The notes under the pieces: model-generated | Database searches by the model: none | What the model was told of the DNA's origin: nothing | What the model saw: the letters and a program-made list of their open reading frames with translations, nothing else | In this document: one piece after another, positions 21,018 to 33,890 of the stretch | Layout: each line of letters begins with the position of its first letter | Position numbering within the stretch: the stretch's first letter is position 1 | Origin: Adiantum capillus-veneris | Lineage: Eukaryota; Streptophyta; Polypodiopsida; Polypodiales; Pteridaceae | DNA length: 64,000 nucleotides | Direction of reading: 5' to 3' | Assembly: GCA_014529385.2 (NCBI GenBank) | Contig: CM043958.1 | Location: 138,942,398 to 139,006,397 of the forward strand | Made by a program: the position numbers and the translations under genes

Positions 21018-23560
21018 CTACCGAACCGCCACTAAAACATCCGGCACATCCACGTCATTGTCCGAGGCATCGGAACAAGAAACTGAGAACACCACTCGAT
21101 TTTCAGTTGCCGGAATGGTAACCTTTGCAATCGTTGTTATAAGATCCAACAACGTTAGAGGCATTCGCTCCTGGAGCTTTTTTCTGGGCACAAATTCAGC
21201 ATAGAGCAGACTTTTACCATATGATAGCATTGTTATCTGCAGCAAAACAAATGATGTGAATACACCCAAAATAAAACGGAGGAAGTATCCAGAAAGCCAT
21301 GAATGATGCAAAGGTTTTAAAGTGACGTGATTGAAATCACAGACATACATTTTTTTACCATGCCCAGGCCCTAGAACAACTATTTAAGCATACAGAAACT
21401 TAAAGAAGAGCTACTAATGGCTCAAGTAAATGTCTAAACGGAGAAGAGCCACTTAACAAAACTTGCATATCAAGTAGCAGTAAAAGAATGATGAACCAAT
21501 CCAAGAAAAATGAAGACTGCTACATCCATAGCTCGGTAATTGTAGGAACCTATTATGCTATCCAGCTAAGAGAGAATTAATCCTTGAAAACTACGTAATA
21601 TACAAGAATTCCAAAAGGCCAGAAATATTTATCATTCGTTTTGTTACACTTTAAAAAACAAAAAGAGATCAAAAGAGCTGTCTGTGATGCCATCTACCTC
21701 AAGGCCGTATTGTTGCTTGAACTCCCGGAGAAAGGTCTCCAATGACATTCCTACACAGCTCATCTCAAACTTATCCCATAGAGTCCACAACAAGGGAGGA
21801 TGATCATTTCTCTCAACCTGGCAAGGAATCAAAAAATTAAAAAAGGCGACAGAAAGGGATTTAAGTATCTGACAGTGGAAAATGCCAAGATATAAAATGC
21901 TTCAGAGAAGTTTGTTTGACAAGAGCCTAGACAATACCCTGTTTACGATGGCCCTGATTGGTTCTGCTGTTGCAATGAATGGTACAGCTAGATTGACATA
22001 TGAATGCTTGAAACACTCCAGAGGTTTTTGCAACACCAATTTGTATAGTTCCAGACACATCATCCCTCCAATAACAGATGTAGCTGTCACAACAGAAGGA
22101 ATTGCCCTTCCTCCTACAAGTCGAGCCTGTAGATGATAGTAAATACGAGTCAAGAATATATTCAAAGAACTCGCCTCAATTTCAATTCACCATACTCGCA
22201 TCAACTTCACAATTGTAATGGTACAAACAGGTAAAAGAAAACGCATGTACAGCACTCCTCTTCTCTCCACATCCCACACAAACCTGCAACAAATCCGAAG
22301 TCGGAATGCCATAATTCTGAGCCCGCAAATTTGCAGCAGCCGATACAAACTCCACATGGAAATTCTGCTCATCATCCTTCTCGAACTCTATAGGCGTTAA
22401 CCTGTATCCCTGAATAAATAGAATGCATAAATGAGTTCAAAGCACGAAGCAAAGGAGCCTGGGCATTAGAAGCCTCTCTTTCACATTGTCCTGAGTATCT
22501 ATCCAAAACGTCATATAACTACAAGCCATCAACAGGCCATAAGAAAGTGTATGCCAGTGATGGCCTTTTTAAAGTCCAGATCCGTCGTCACTTACTGCCA
22601 GAGACGCGGGAGTGGGTAGCTCTTGCATCAAAACATCACACCTTTCCACGGCATCATTATCTTCTGAGCTAAGAAAACTCTTCTGCTGTCCACCACTCCT
22701 CAAATCACCGTCCGAAGTAGCTATCTTGATGCCTTCCTGAGGGCACGAGAGAAAATGAGCTCAGACTGAGCGCTAATAGGAATGATCCTTCATCAATTAC
22801 TTACCTTGGGCTGAAAAGCTGGAACATTAACATTTCGCAAGACATCCAAAAACAACACCCGATCTTGGCATCCCTTCAACCCGTACACAGTAGCCTGAAG
22901 ATTGGCAGCTGCAACAATAAAGTTGTAGTGCAAAGGCTCCATTACATTGAACGTGATAGGAACAGGCGCACGTTTGGTTCCACTCCAGAATGGTGCACCA
23001 GCTGTTGTTGTCATATCCTTGGGAAAATTGAAAGAAAGCTGACACACGACAAACCATACGTTAAAAAGTCAGAAATTTACTCCTTTACTTTGTCACAAGG
23101 CCAAGCGCATAGAGCTTTCCCGTGACATGAGAGTATGACCAAGTTACAATGAAATCAATTTCAGCAACCATAATAACCATCAGCTAGTGAGTGTCAGTTT
23201 CTCAAATCAAATGCAAACCTCCTAATGTACAGGTAAGAAACACCTGCTCCTACAGAATTCTCTCTCTCAGATTAGTTCTTGCATTACACATGTTAGATGT
23301 ATGATATTTTGACGTGATTGACTTTAACATGCAGTTAGTCTACAGGCAAATTAAACAATAAATTAAAAACTGTGACTCATAACTGCTCGGCAGCTATGAG
23401 TCTTCAACATGCAGTTAGTCTACAGGCAAACCTGCAAGCCCTAATTTTTCAAGCTGAAATTATAGTAGGAAACCCTACAAGCCAATTACTCACCTGCTTG
23501 ATACTATTTGAGAAGAGATCTTCAAACTGCAACCTTGCCCAATGTATGCAAGCTGCAAAA
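21018..23560 (-). CDS. UBA1: ubiquitin-activating enzyme E1 (UBA1-like), seven 3' exons
   Basis: Exons on the minus strand: 23,560-23,494; 23,038-22,805; 22,736-22,596; 22,409-22,284; 22,126-21,938; 21,817-21,698; 21,236-21,018 (TAG stop). All introns are GT-AG. They encode the end of the catalytic-cysteine domain (CIHWARLQFEDLF, GAPFWSGTKRAP, AAANLQATVYGLKG), the rest of the active adenylation domain (IEFEKDDEQNFHVEF, AAANLRAQNYGIP, CLELYKLV, NLAVPFIATAEP) and the C-terminal ubiquitin-fold domain that recruits E2 (TLWDKFEM, MLSYGKSLLYAEF, DNDVDVPDV). The enzyme activates ubiquitin with ATP and passes it to E2 enzymes in cytosol and nucleus. The spliced frame has no internal stop. It continues the exons at 43,190-44,226 across a 19.6 kb intron. 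Confidence 0.95.
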
Positions 23561-23717
23561 CTACAAGCAATAAAAAATGTAGTCGCAAATTTATACATGT
23601 ATTTACAGTAGCTTTTTCTTTGAAAAATACATAAAAGTAATAAAAGCTTTTAGACAATGCACAACTCCTACACAACATATCAGAGTGCAGCAGAAGAAAC
23701 CAGCTAGTTAAAGCACC

Positions 23718-23721
<4 letters not shown>

Positions 23722-23787
<66 letters not shown>

Positions 23788-25935
23788 GAAATGAAATGTT
23801 ATATTAACGTCTTCAAAAGGCCAAAGTGACCTATGAGACCAGGAAGTTACAATGCGGTGTATCTGATACAAAGTCAGATTAACAAAATAAATTAAACTGG
23901 GATAACAAGATATAAATACTGAAGAATCCTAAACTAAGCTGATAGGTGTGAAAGGTGAAAGGCGCGAAATGTGTGAACTAAGCTATACAATGTGTAGACA
24001 ATATGGGAGGGAAGTAGAGATTCATCTTCATAGAGATCCATCTTCATCTACACTCTGGACGACGAAAAAGTATGGCTCGAATCCTTTGTTGTAGCCTCCT
24101 TCGAAACTGTGTAGCTCCTCTTCTCCATCGGGGTCATCTAGATCTCCCTAGCTCCAATGCTCGGTCTATGAGAATGCCAGTAGTGCGGGTAGACCTCTCC
24201 ATTGTTGGCTGCTCCTCTATCTGTTCTTCTGGGTGTACAATATCTAGTGTAAAGAAATCTGTGATCTGTCTCTGGGGTTGTCTCTCTTCAGCTCTCCTCA
24301 GTAAAGTTTCTCTATGCCTTGTGTAGCTCAAGTAGATATAGCCCAAGACATCTCTGATCCTCATAACTCATGACCCTAGATAGAGGCCCAAAACCTTCTC
24401 TGAATAGACAATGAAAACGGCCTCGTATCTCATAGCACACTGTGCAATGACATATGTAATGTACCTGTCTCTGACTCTAGATGGCATAAGCGGCATATCC
24501 TGCTATCTGTTGGTGTCCCTCTGAATCTGTCAGTCTCAATCTCGAGCTGATGTGAGGACGTGCGTATCTGACCAATGGCACACCGCAAACCATGAGAAAG
24601 ATGCGTGTCCATATAGCTAGGTCGAATCACAAACCCATCCCCCGTGAGGTGGAGAGAATGCTCTTTATAGAAAGCCATCTTTGTGCCCAACTCCTGTATC
24701 GGCTCTATCCATGTCCTCCTCGTGTCCAGCTGGATCAGATCCTGACGAATGAGTCTATTAATCTCTACCCGTGTCAAAGACCTCAAGGGTGCTTGTAGAG
24801 AGTATTGAAAAGGAGGCAACCTGTCCATGGTGAAACCATGTGTCTGAAACCATGATGCCATCTGTGCATACCAGCATGATTATCCCCATTAAGAGCTAAT
24901 TGTCTGGAGGACTCTAGAGCCACCCTGGCATATCTATCTCTGGTAGTATCCCACAGACTGTGTACAAAGGAGACTGATCTAGTAAGCGCCTCAATCTCCA
25001 TAGGGGGGGCAGCTAATTCCGCTCGAATGATACCATGCGGTACAAAAGCCTTGGCTCTAATCAACCGAGAGACCATAGATACCAGGGGCTTCTCCATACG
25101 CCTCCAACCATCCTGGCCTACATAAGATCCCCAAACCTGCACCCCATATAACATAGTGGAGGCAACCAAAGTATCAAAGAGCCATAACTTTGTCCTAGGT
25201 TCTTGGAACTAAACCTGCGAACACATCCTCTCCATTCCTTTCAGAGCCGCACCAGCTCTAGTTAGTCTAGTCTCTGCTGCTCTTCTCAAAGAAAATCTCA
25301 GCCCAGTAAAGACTACCCCCAGGTAAGTGTATGCATTTGTATACTCCACAATCTCCTGACCATATTTGAAAGTAGGTACTGATCTCCTGACCCATTGCGG
25401 TGTGGTGTTAAACACCATAACCTTGGTTTTACCTAGGTTTACACACAATCCACTATCCTCAGCAAAATTGCGTAGTGCATCCAACTGTCGTTGCATACCT
25501 TCTGGTGAGTCGGATATCAGCACAATATCATCAGCATATAGCAACAACGGGATCCACGTCCCTGCCAGCTGTGCACCTCTGTCACCCTCTCTGTCGATGT
25601 AATCAGACACCTCATCAACATACATACCAAATAGAGTAGGAGACAATGGGCAGCCCTGTTTCACTCCAATAGTAGAGTGAACTAAATCAGATACCCCTTC
25701 CGGAGTGCGTACATGTCCCATCACTGATCTGTACAAAGCCATAATCCCCCAAATCACCTCTATGGGCACCCCCATCTCCTGTAGTCTGCGCATCAATCGA
25801 GCTCTTGGTACCATGTCAAATGCTTTGCGAAAATCCACAAAGCTACAATAGATCCGTCTCCCATGTGCTCTGCCCTCCTCACTGATGGCCCTGAGTGTCA
25901 GAATATGATCAAGCCTGGAGAAACCCCTCCTGAAG
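23722..25935 (-). mobile_element. 5'-truncated L1-like LINE with (TC)n tail
   Basis: Minus-strand ORF2 is present from within the reverse transcriptase. SFVDFRKAFDMVP, GVKQGCPLSPTLFGMYVDE, the catalytic LLYADDIVLI, CVNLGKTKVMVF and YTYLGVVF are all intact at 25,935-25,209. After a stop near 25,209 the C-terminal region continues (25,169-24,430), ending with a CRLCHLESE...LHM zinc motif that is normal at the end of L1-type ORF2. The endonuclease is missing because the copy is truncated at ~25,935, where a short (GA)n lies. The 3' UTR ends in AACATTTCATTTCATTTC and then a 64 bp (TC)n tract (23,785-23,722) instead of poly(A). It lies inside the E1 intron. Confidence 0.9.
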
Positions 25936-25939
25936 CAGA

Positions 25940-26400
25940 GAGAGAGAGAGAAAAACTCTGCACTGCCGAACTGGGGCTTTGTGCGTGTCAACCCTGCTGC
26001 TAACCCTAGCCCCCCTCCGATCTAGCCCTCGCATCCAACCAGCACTTCCATTGGCTCACCTGCATGCCATTGCACTCGGATGCCCTTGTACACGCACTGC
26101 CTGTTTCAACACGTTGCCTTTAGCGTCACAGCCGCATGCATTTTGCCCACGCGTGCCTTCCCGCTGCTGCACACCTGTGCGCTCTTCACACAGCAGGCCT
26201 TGTAGCAGCCTACAGGCTGCATCCAGTAGCCATATCAATTAGCTCCCTCCCTCCCCGCTGCTGCGCACTCTTCACACAGCAGGCCTTGTAGCAGCCCTGC
26301 ATCCAGTAACCCTATCGATAAGTTCCCTCCCTCCCATACCCCACCCGTGCCACTCCGCCACACTCCTTAGCCGTTCATCCTGAGCACCAGATCGTTCCAA
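25940..26400. other. no gene; contains an ~90 bp tandem duplication
   Basis: GC-richer sequence. Two related units start CCGCTGCTGC at 26,161 and ~26,255 and share CTCTTCACACAGCAGGCCTT and TCCCTCCCTCC. No coding signal. Confidence 0.7.
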
Positions 26401-26499
26401 GCTGTGACAGAAGCAAAGTGCAATCAATTCGGCCAAGATTTGGGTGTATCCCCCACTAACCACACCTTTACAGCCCATTCGCCAACCCTATCAGGAAGC

Positions 26500-27508
26500 C
26501 AACACGGTACAGCCGATTGGAAATCTCACTTCTGGAGACCTAGGTGCAGCTTTGTAGACACACCCTTGGCATCATTGTTTCATTTCCAGATCGTCTATGT
26601 TGAAGGCAAGAAGAATGTGATTGAAGATGCAGTATCTTCCAAGCCATAAATTTCATATCCCATCATGAGTTTCTTGATATGAGGGAGTAAAATGCTTTGG
26701 ATCCAATTTGCAATTATTTTTGACACATTGCAAAATAGCGATTCGATTTCAGGACTCTCTCTCGAGGGTAGGTACGTGATCTGTAGGGCAAAGTTGTGAG
26801 ACAAGCCCTACGCCAAAAAATTTTGACAAAGTGTCATAATCCATTGAGGCAACACTCAAGGCACTAGAGAGCTACTCCTATTGGCCTCGTCTCAAGTCAA
26901 ATGTGAATATCTTTGTACGTACTTGCATGATATGTCAAAAGATGACGTATGACAGGCACAAAATGCCTAAAACCTTCATCGATTCCAGAGCGACCACCAC
27001 AAGAGAGTATTGCCATGGATTTCATCTTTGACCTGATGATCTATGTGCACTGTAATGAGTCCATCTTTTATCGGCTCGCTTTGTACCAGCGAACAAGATG
27101 ATCAAAAGCCGACCACATTGCTAAATTGTTCATTGTACAAACCTTCAAACATCATGGAACTCTACATTTTTTGTGTCACAAACAGAGACCCGAGGATGAC
27201 TAGTTTGCTCTAAAAGGCATTGTGTGAGAACTTGGGTACAACACTCAAGTTCTCTTCGTCATTCCATCCACAGACCTATGGGCAGTCAAAGATTAACAAT
27301 TCAATAGTGTTAAGACTTGTTGAAGTGCTACGGCTCTGATCACAAGGCCCAATGGGAAAAGCTTTGCCATTGGCAAAATTTGTCTACAACACCATTGTTC
27401 ACACGTCTACTGGGAAGGCACCTTTTGAGATAGTAGAGGGCGGCAAGAAGGTTCCACCTATCCTGTGCACCAAGGACAAGATCTTTCAAGCACATCATAG
27501 CGGATAAG
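26500..27508 (+). pseudogene. gypsy RNase H/integrase remnant, interrupted by an LTR
   Basis: Plus-strand frames with many stops read VYVEGKKNVIEDAVSSKP (end of RNase H, usually VADALSRKP), then integrase pieces: CMICQKMTYDRHK near 26,930, CHGFHL near 27,010, then a damaged match to NRDPRMT and FSSSFHPQTYGQSK near 27,190-27,290 and PFEIVEGGKKVPPI near 27,420. At 27,509 it is cut by a minus-strand LTR. The distal part resumes at 28,141. Confidence 0.75.
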
Positions 27509-28140
27509 TGTAACGGGACGGCGACACATGCCAACTGAAAAGGAACAGACTAGAACAAACTTTTACACTTCAAAACAACTGAACAGAAAGAGAGAGAATC
27601 TACACAAGACACAGAGTGGCCGAATTCCACACCCAGACGGCACTGGCCCCAAACCCTAGTGCCCCTTTTCGATACTTCTTTATATTGCTCAACAAGGTAC
27701 AAGCTCTAGGAACTCTCCTATGATTCTCCATGCGGTTGAATGCCAATGAGAGAGCCCACGCAGCATATTTAAAGGCCCTTGGCTTGTCCAAACGCATCTC
27801 ACATTAAAAGCAAAAACTAAAAAAGCTACTAGGCACCCTTGTGGCTAGTACAGTGATGCCACCTCATCAACTAGTACTGCAATTGCGGATATATCCGTAC
27901 AGTTCAATCATGTCATCATCTAGTTGTGTGTTGGGGTGTTTTTAGGGTTTTAGGCCCCTCAGCCACTGATCTGTAAGTTGGTCAGGTTAGGATTTTTAAT
28001 CCTAACCCCTTTTGTCTTTAGGCCCCTTGGTCGGCTTCAGTCAGTTGGTTAGAACTTCTTCTATTAGGGTTTAGGCCCCTCGGCCAAGATTTGCAAGTTG
28101 GCTTCGGTTAGAATCAAGGAGTCCTAACCCCCTTCGTCTT
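27509..28140 (-). mobile_element. solo LTR-like insertion (truncated at its 5' end)
   Basis: It starts (plus reading) TGTAACGGGACGG at 27,509 and follows the LTRs at 52,760 and 55,129: GAACAGACTAGAACAAACTT, the (GA) stretch, GAATTCCACACC, then a variant of the conserved LTR block at 27,659-27,681. It ends in GGCCCCTCGGCCAAGATTTGCAAGTTGGC-like sequence but lacks the final TTTGTGACA. It splits the gypsy integrase remnant. Confidence 0.75.
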
Positions 28141-28300
28141 AGATGGAGGAAGGAGATTGGGTGCTCAAATTCAAGAGGGCCAGATTGGTAAAGATGAAGG
28201 GACAGGAGAGGCTTTACCCAAAGCACAGTATGCGATACTATAGACCCTTCCGAATCTTGCAGAAGATTGACAATGTTAAAATCCCTACAAAGCACTCTTT
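28141..28300 (+). pseudogene. gypsy integrase C-terminal remnant
   Basis: EEGDWVLKFKRARLVKMKGQ followed by ERLYPKHSMRYYRPFRI matches the region after the integrase core in the chromoviruses at 61,242 and 36,448. It continues the remnant at 26,500-27,508 beyond the LTR insertion and then loses frame. Confidence 0.8.
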
Positions 28301-28429
28301 GCACCAATGGTTATACAAGGCGCAGAGGCAAAATGGCCCGCGTAAGTATAGTCCAGTAGACGCATATTCACCACCGCATACTAGCCCAAAGCACGCAGCA
28401 TGATGTATCAGAGCATGTGCATGTATTAA

Positions 28430-29340
28430 AAGGTATATTTGCAGGTACACTTCGTGCAGGATCATCTATGACACTTGGCACTGGCAATTTAAAGTCATTT
28501 TTAGGTGACTTCCTCGAAAATCTCTCAAGGAAATAAAACCCTAAAAACCAATATAAAGAAGACCTTCATACCTCAATTCTTACACAAATCGAATAGAAGA
28601 AGCAGAGCAGAGAAGGACCCTCAGCTTTCCAGCATTTTTGCAGCAAGCCCTCATTTGGCCGCCTCATCTCCCTAATCTCCCTTGTGCTTTGGGGAATCAG
28701 CCAGCAGCACTTGTCTGCTACGGCCTAGGTGACCAGTTTGCTTGCAGATCCATTGCAGGAACCTTCTCAGATTAGCCTATCAGACCAGCGTTTTTGGCGC
28801 TTCAGCATTCAGCCAGCAAGGGCTACACAGATTTGGAGCATCTACTGCGGAGAAAGCGCCAGATTTAACCCTTGACCCGTTGCATTTTTGCAGCTACAGT
28901 TAGATCCCAGAATTGACCGCATTCAGCCCACCTTTGACCAGTAGAATCTCGCCCGAAGTGGTCAAGAAGATTGCAGATTCAGTTCAGTTCATAACTTCAC
29001 CAGATTCCAGATTTCAGCGAAGGGGACAAAAATTCAGCCTAGTAGATGCAAGATCTAGACCCTAGAAGACGTACTAGATCAGCCTTAGGAGGTGCCTCGT
29101 CGTAGAAGTTGCCTGGCGCCATCGTCAGGCGCGAGATTGGAGCCTCAAAGAGAGCCAACAGCCGTTGCTCAGTCTTCATTTGGTTGGATCTGCATAGTGA
29201 TTAAATTTACTGCTATGAATGAGACTTTTTCTACGGAGCGTCTATAGCATGCACACATTCCTATAAAGCTTCTCAATTCATGTAAATTTATTGGTATAGG
29301 CCATCCTTTTATTATCTCCAACTTTTCAGGGCCCATTCGG
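28430..29340 (+). repeat. LTR/leader-like sequence with degenerate GCGTTTT-CAG motif array
   Basis: No ORF is supported. It has CCAATATAAAGAAG (TATA-like, ~28,549), then many loosely repeated words such as CAGCGTTTTTGGC and GATTCAGTTCAG to about 29,060. These recall the arrays at 50,087-50,340, 51,300-51,600 and 63,560-63,990. It precedes the gypsy piece at 29,366, but in a truncated context. Confidence 0.5.
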
Positions 29341-29365
29341 GTGTGTGCTTGGGAGATAATGACCT

Positions 29366-30070
29366 ATGTTGCTTCAAGAAGGGCATGCCATAGCATACAC
29401 ACGTAGGAGATTAAATGACCAAGAAAAGAATCTAGACATAAAAAGAAGAGTTGTTGGCTATTTACATGCTTTAGATGCATGGAAGCATTATCTCCTAAGC
29501 ACTCCATTTATTTTGCGCACAAATCACCAAAGTCTTAAGTACTTTCTCACGCAAACTAAATTAACTAATGAGCAAATGAGGTGGGCAAACACTCTTTCAC
29601 AGTTTACCTTTCATAATGCTCACATAGCAGGTAAGCACAACCAAGTGGCCGATGCTCTTTCACGAAGACCAAAGGTGAATGTTGTATCAATAGCTACTCA
29701 CAATAATCTGTCTTATATGATAGGTGAGTATGCTACGGATCCAGATCTCAAAAATGTAATGCCAGCTATTGCACTAGGGAAGAAAGAGGAACCATACAAT
29801 ACACAAGATGTTTATCTTCTCTATGGCAATAGGTTATGCATTACAAGCTTACGTGAAAAGTTATGTACGAATCTCATGCTCCCCCCTTATGCGGAACATA
29901 GCAGGTATCAAGCTACTCTTAAGAGACTAGAAATGTACTTTTATTGGCCAACAATGAAGGCAAACATACCGGATTATGTTGCCAAATACATTGTATGTCA
30001 AAAGGCAAAGTATGATAGAGGGACGCAGCCTTGCTTGTTTCAGTCATTGCCTATACCTAATTCCCCATGA
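29366..30070 (+). pseudogene. gypsy pol: RNase H and integrase zinc domain
   Basis: A 234-codon open stretch reads MLLQEGHAIAYTRRRLN, then FILRTNHQSLKYFL and KHNQVADALSRRP. These are the end of RNase H. YRQ-type integrase zinc domain follows with EHSRYQATLKRLEMYFYWP and IVCQKAKYDR. The start is in mid-domain, so the N-terminal pol is missing. A single stop at 30,068-30,070 separates it from the integrase core. Confidence 0.88.
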
Positions 30071-31170
30071 AGAGTATATCCATGAATTTCATCTTTGAAT
30101 AGCCAAAATCTATTCATGGGAATAGAGGGATATGGACAATAGTAGACCATTCAGTAAACATGCGCATTTCATACCAATAAAAAAGTCCATTAAAGCACAT
30201 TATATGAAAATAATCTTCATATCACAAGTCTTTAAGTATAATGGTTTTCCTACATCTATAGTGTCCGACAGAGATCCAAGAATAAAAAAGGTCTCTGCGA
30301 GAATTTTGGTACTAAGTTGAATTTCTCTTCGACCTATCACCCACAAACGGATGGCCAAAGTGAGATAGCAAATTCAACTATTATTGATCTACTCAAAGCT
30401 TATGTTACGTAAGTAGATCAAAGAGATGAATGGGAAAAGTATTTATGCCTAGTAGAGTATGCATACAATAACATTGTCCATACTTCTACAAGAAAAGGCA
30501 CCCTTTGAAGTTTGAGGTAATTGAAAAAATACCCAAGCTCCCATTGATAGTCAAGACATTTGGAAAGATCTTTGCTTCCTATGAGTATAGTAGAGACCTT
30601 AAAGAATCCTTTAATAAGATTAAGGAAACCATATCCATCACGCAACAAAAGCAAAAGGCTGTTGCTAATAAGCATAGAAGAGCCTTAACCTTCAAAGAGG
30701 ATGATTGGGTATTGCTTTAGTTTCCCAAAGCACACCTAAGCCATACAACGGGCGAGGGGACACAAGCACGCCCAACTGGTCATCGAAAATATTATGCTAA
30801 GCTAGCAAAAAGATACTATGGCCCATTCCAGCTCCTCAAGTCAATTAATCAATCAGCCTACAAGTTAAGTTACCTAGCAATTGTCTCATTCCTAACGGTT
30901 TTCATGTAAGCCTTTTGAAGCCTTGTAAGGGTGAGCCACCCAAAGAACCGATAACCAAAGAGTACCCCAGTTTGAAGGTCAAGAAGAGATCTTGCAGCCC
31001 AAGAGTATCCTACGACATGTTGACAAGGTTTTAAGTAGTGGTAAGACTATCCGACGATATCTTATAAAGTTTAAGAATTATCCTTTCAAAGATGTAAGGT
31101 GGATGCAAGGCGTCCAATTAAAGGATAATGCAAGCCTTATAAATGCTTACAATAACTCATATCAAAGGTA
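30071..31170 (+). pseudogene. gypsy pol: integrase core and chromodomain remnant
   Basis: Broken frames read VSDRDPRI near 30,265, FSSTYHPQTDGQSEIANS near 30,320-30,380, EYAYNNIVHTSTRK near 30,455-30,490 and KEDDWVLL near 30,695. A chromodomain-like end follows, QPKSILRHVDKVL ... RRYLIKFKNYPFKDVRW near 30,995-31,105. Chromodomains on plant gypsy integrases target them to chromatin. Stops and frame shifts are numerous. Confidence 0.82.
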
Positions 31171-31497
31171 AGAACCACGTATAAACAAATATGTTTTATA
31201 AAGAAATTTGTCTTGTTTTGAATCTAAGAGATCTTTCAAATGTTCATAAGTTTTTAAGTGTATGCATACAATAAATCATGTTTGCGGCAGCTTAGTCTCC
31301 CAAGCACCTAGTAGAACTTGTCAATCTACTACGGAAGATGATAACGGCTAAGTAAAAACATGCTTGCGACAACTAAGTCTTCTAGAAGGATGTCAAAGGG
31401 TAAAAAGGGATCCTCGACTGAAAGTAAAAAGATTAGTTATGACTTTATTTTCCCTACTCTATAGTCGAGGACGACTGTGATTTCAAGAGAGAGATAA

Positions 31498-32090
31498 TGT
31501 CGTGAAATTAATGTCTAACTTTCTAAAGTATATTCCATCTTAATTTGGCCACTTAAGCCTGGGAAAATAGAAGAGAACGAGAGACTCATTAAAGTGCTTA
31601 TAGACCTAGCCCAATCAAAGGCTTGGGACTAAAGAAAAGAAGAAGAGCAAGAATAATTGCTATTTAATTATTTCAAGTCAAAGGCTCGGGTCAAGGCAAG
31701 ATAAGTGTATCTTTGATCAAAGGTACAGAACAAAGGGGGCTAATTAGATCATAGGAGTTAAAAAAAAGAAACTAGCTGTGTAAATTATAAGAAATTAAAT
31801 TAAATTTACTCATAGACTCCAAGTATGAAATCTGGGAAGCCTTAAGGTAAGATTAAAACTTACCAAAGTCGATCTAAATTTAGCAGGTTTCGGGACCAGC
31901 TTCGAGATACCTCCAAAGCACTATGCCAAGGTTTTGCACAGGCGGTGAAGCTCTAAAGCCGAAGGGTGAGTTTAACCTTTACTAAAGTCCGTCCTAATTT
32001 AGCAGGTTCTAAATTGGCAGGTAGGCTCTAGCTCGAGACAGCTTCATAAAGCCTCGAAAGGGTAGTGCAAAAGGTCTTGCACATGAGCTA
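31498..32090 (+). mobile_element. 3' LTR of the plus-strand gypsy remnant (end uncertain)
   Basis: TGTCGTGAAATTAATG begins right after the purine-rich AAGAGAGAGATAA, as a 3' LTR follows its polypurine tract. It lies ~330 bp after the chromodomain. The end is blurred by the minus-strand LTR that begins around 32,110. Confidence 0.55.
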
Positions 32091-32171
32091 GGTAAATTAA
32101 AGGAAAACACCCCTTTCATTAAGCAAGAAATCGATAGCAACATATGAACAAAAACTTCAAAATCACTGAAC

Positions 32172-32173
<2 letters not shown>

Positions 32174-32232
<59 letters not shown>
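32174..32232. repeat. (GA)n microsatellite in LTR
   Basis: 59 bp (GA)n tract at the same LTR position as those at 35,664, 52,840 and 55,208. Confidence 0.98.
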
Positions 32233-32233
<1 letters not shown>

Positions 32234-33099
32234 GACACAGCACGGTGGAGTTCTGCGCCCCAGAAGCAATGGCCCCAAAGATCAGTGTCCCTTTCGGTAT
32301 TTCTTTAATATTGATCACTACAAAGTACAACTCCAGACAGTCCTCTGCTCTCAGACTCTACATCCAGATACTCTGTAGAGTGAGAGGCTCAAGGGCTCTT
32401 TTATTCTTACAAGGGATAGCCAAAAGCAGAGCCCCAATAGCATCAGATTAAAAGCACTTTAACCCAAAAGTATCTCATCCTAGCGCTAAAGCTTCCACGT
32501 CATCAACCCAACGCAAATCGCGAATCCGTACAGTCTGCCACATGGCAACAACAACACAAAATGTGAAAATCCGGACAGCCTACCACATCAGCATGTCAGC
32601 GTGATTTACGGAAATCTCTCTCATTGTCCAAGCTTCTATCTTTTAGGATTTCTGGCCCCACGGCCGGTGCTTCACAAGTTCTTTCAGTTGGTTGGCTCGG
32701 TTTCTCTTGTCCACTCCACCATTTCTCTTCCAGTTAAGCATGCCACGTCATCACTTTGTGACATTCCCCCTCTAGAAAGAATTGTAATTGCCCTCGATTA
32801 CACCTGTAAAAACAGCCAAAGGACAAAAACTTTCTTCAATAGACACTGACTCTATGTACTCATACACCAGACTCCACCAATACAACATTTCTACAAGGAC
32901 ATCCGTCACTGATCAATCACATTTCTATAGAAGGTCTTGAAGGAAAATCCTTGTCATTGTAACCAATTAGCAATCACATCCAGACCACACTGATCTTCTC
33001 ACGGATGTCTTGATCTACTAAATCTTGTTACATATCTTTTCATTTCACATTTCAATCAAGTAAACCATGCCCATGACCATCTCCAAAAGACAGTAATCC

Positions 33100-33480
33100 A
33101 CATAGCAAGCAGTTCACAAATCACACACTTAGTTCACATTGAACACTTGAGTTTCGATCATTCAATCTAGTGATCTCATTTCGTCCAAAGCTCTTGATGC
33201 ACGTAGATCACTATGTAGTCGTCTCATCCTTTCGGAACTCTTGATGCACTCACAACAGAATCCAGTCATCTTATCCAGATAGACATCTTGATGCACTAGA
33301 ATTTCATTCACTTAGGCATCCCATCCATATCTCACCGATCTCTAACAAATGTCGAGATGCATTAAGTTCAAATCACATTCATTCTTCATTCACTTAGCCA
33401 TCGCATCCAAATCTCACCGATCTCTAGCAGATGTCTAGATGTACTAAGTTCAAATCATTCATCAAACAAAATGTTGCAGA
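33100..33480. repeat. degenerate ~85 bp tandem repeat
   Basis: Repeated words TCTCACCGATCTCTA and AGATG-A-TAAGTTCAAATCA recur with a period near 85 bp inside the deleted chromovirus. Older units (TCTTGATGCACT) lie just to the left. Confidence 0.7.
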
Positions 33481-33759
33481 CATTTCATCTTTCTCTATGT
33501 GTCTCTAACACAAGTTTCAGTTCAATCAAGGAAATTTCCAATTCACTGCACACAGTTCATAAAGTCATTCCGCAAAATACTGTCAATCCGCCCGTACCCT
33601 CACATCTCAAAGAGAAACTAGTGGCTTTATTCAATTGAGGCAATTTGTGACAAAGAGTGGAGTGGCTCCCCTCTTGTGCTATCCGCACTGCACTGGATTC
33701 AACCTTGTTGATTCATCCATAACCTTTGGCATAGACACTACTAACAGCCCAAAAGCTTC

Positions 33760-33890
33760 AAGGTACAGCTCTCTTTGAAGATAATTTGCAAGGCTTTCCT
33801 CCTCCATCCACTTTGCATCGAGGGCCAAAAAGTACCCTTGACCAAATTATCCGGTGGATCTAGCTTACCTTCTATTCTTTTCTCGTGCCC
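33760..33890 (-). pseudogene. chromodomain scrap of the deleted chromovirus
   Basis: The minus strand reads a frameshifted version of the YLVKFKNF..FDAKWMEEE segment found at 61,590-61,650 (here via DAKWMEEE near 33,805-33,825). It is the only trace of pol in this element. Confidence 0.6.

Noticed and set aside
23494-23552. Alternative acceptor TTTTGCAG for the 23.5 kb E1 exon
   Set aside because: It gives the wrong phase with the 43,190 donor. The CTTGTAG acceptor eight bases upstream restores frame and adds residues (FAA) matching the TWAD position of other E1s.
32009-32451. ORFs over the (GA)n tract at 32.2 kb, and similar ones at 35.7, 47.6, 52.8 and 55.2 kb
   Set aside because: Microsatellite-driven open frames inside LTRs.
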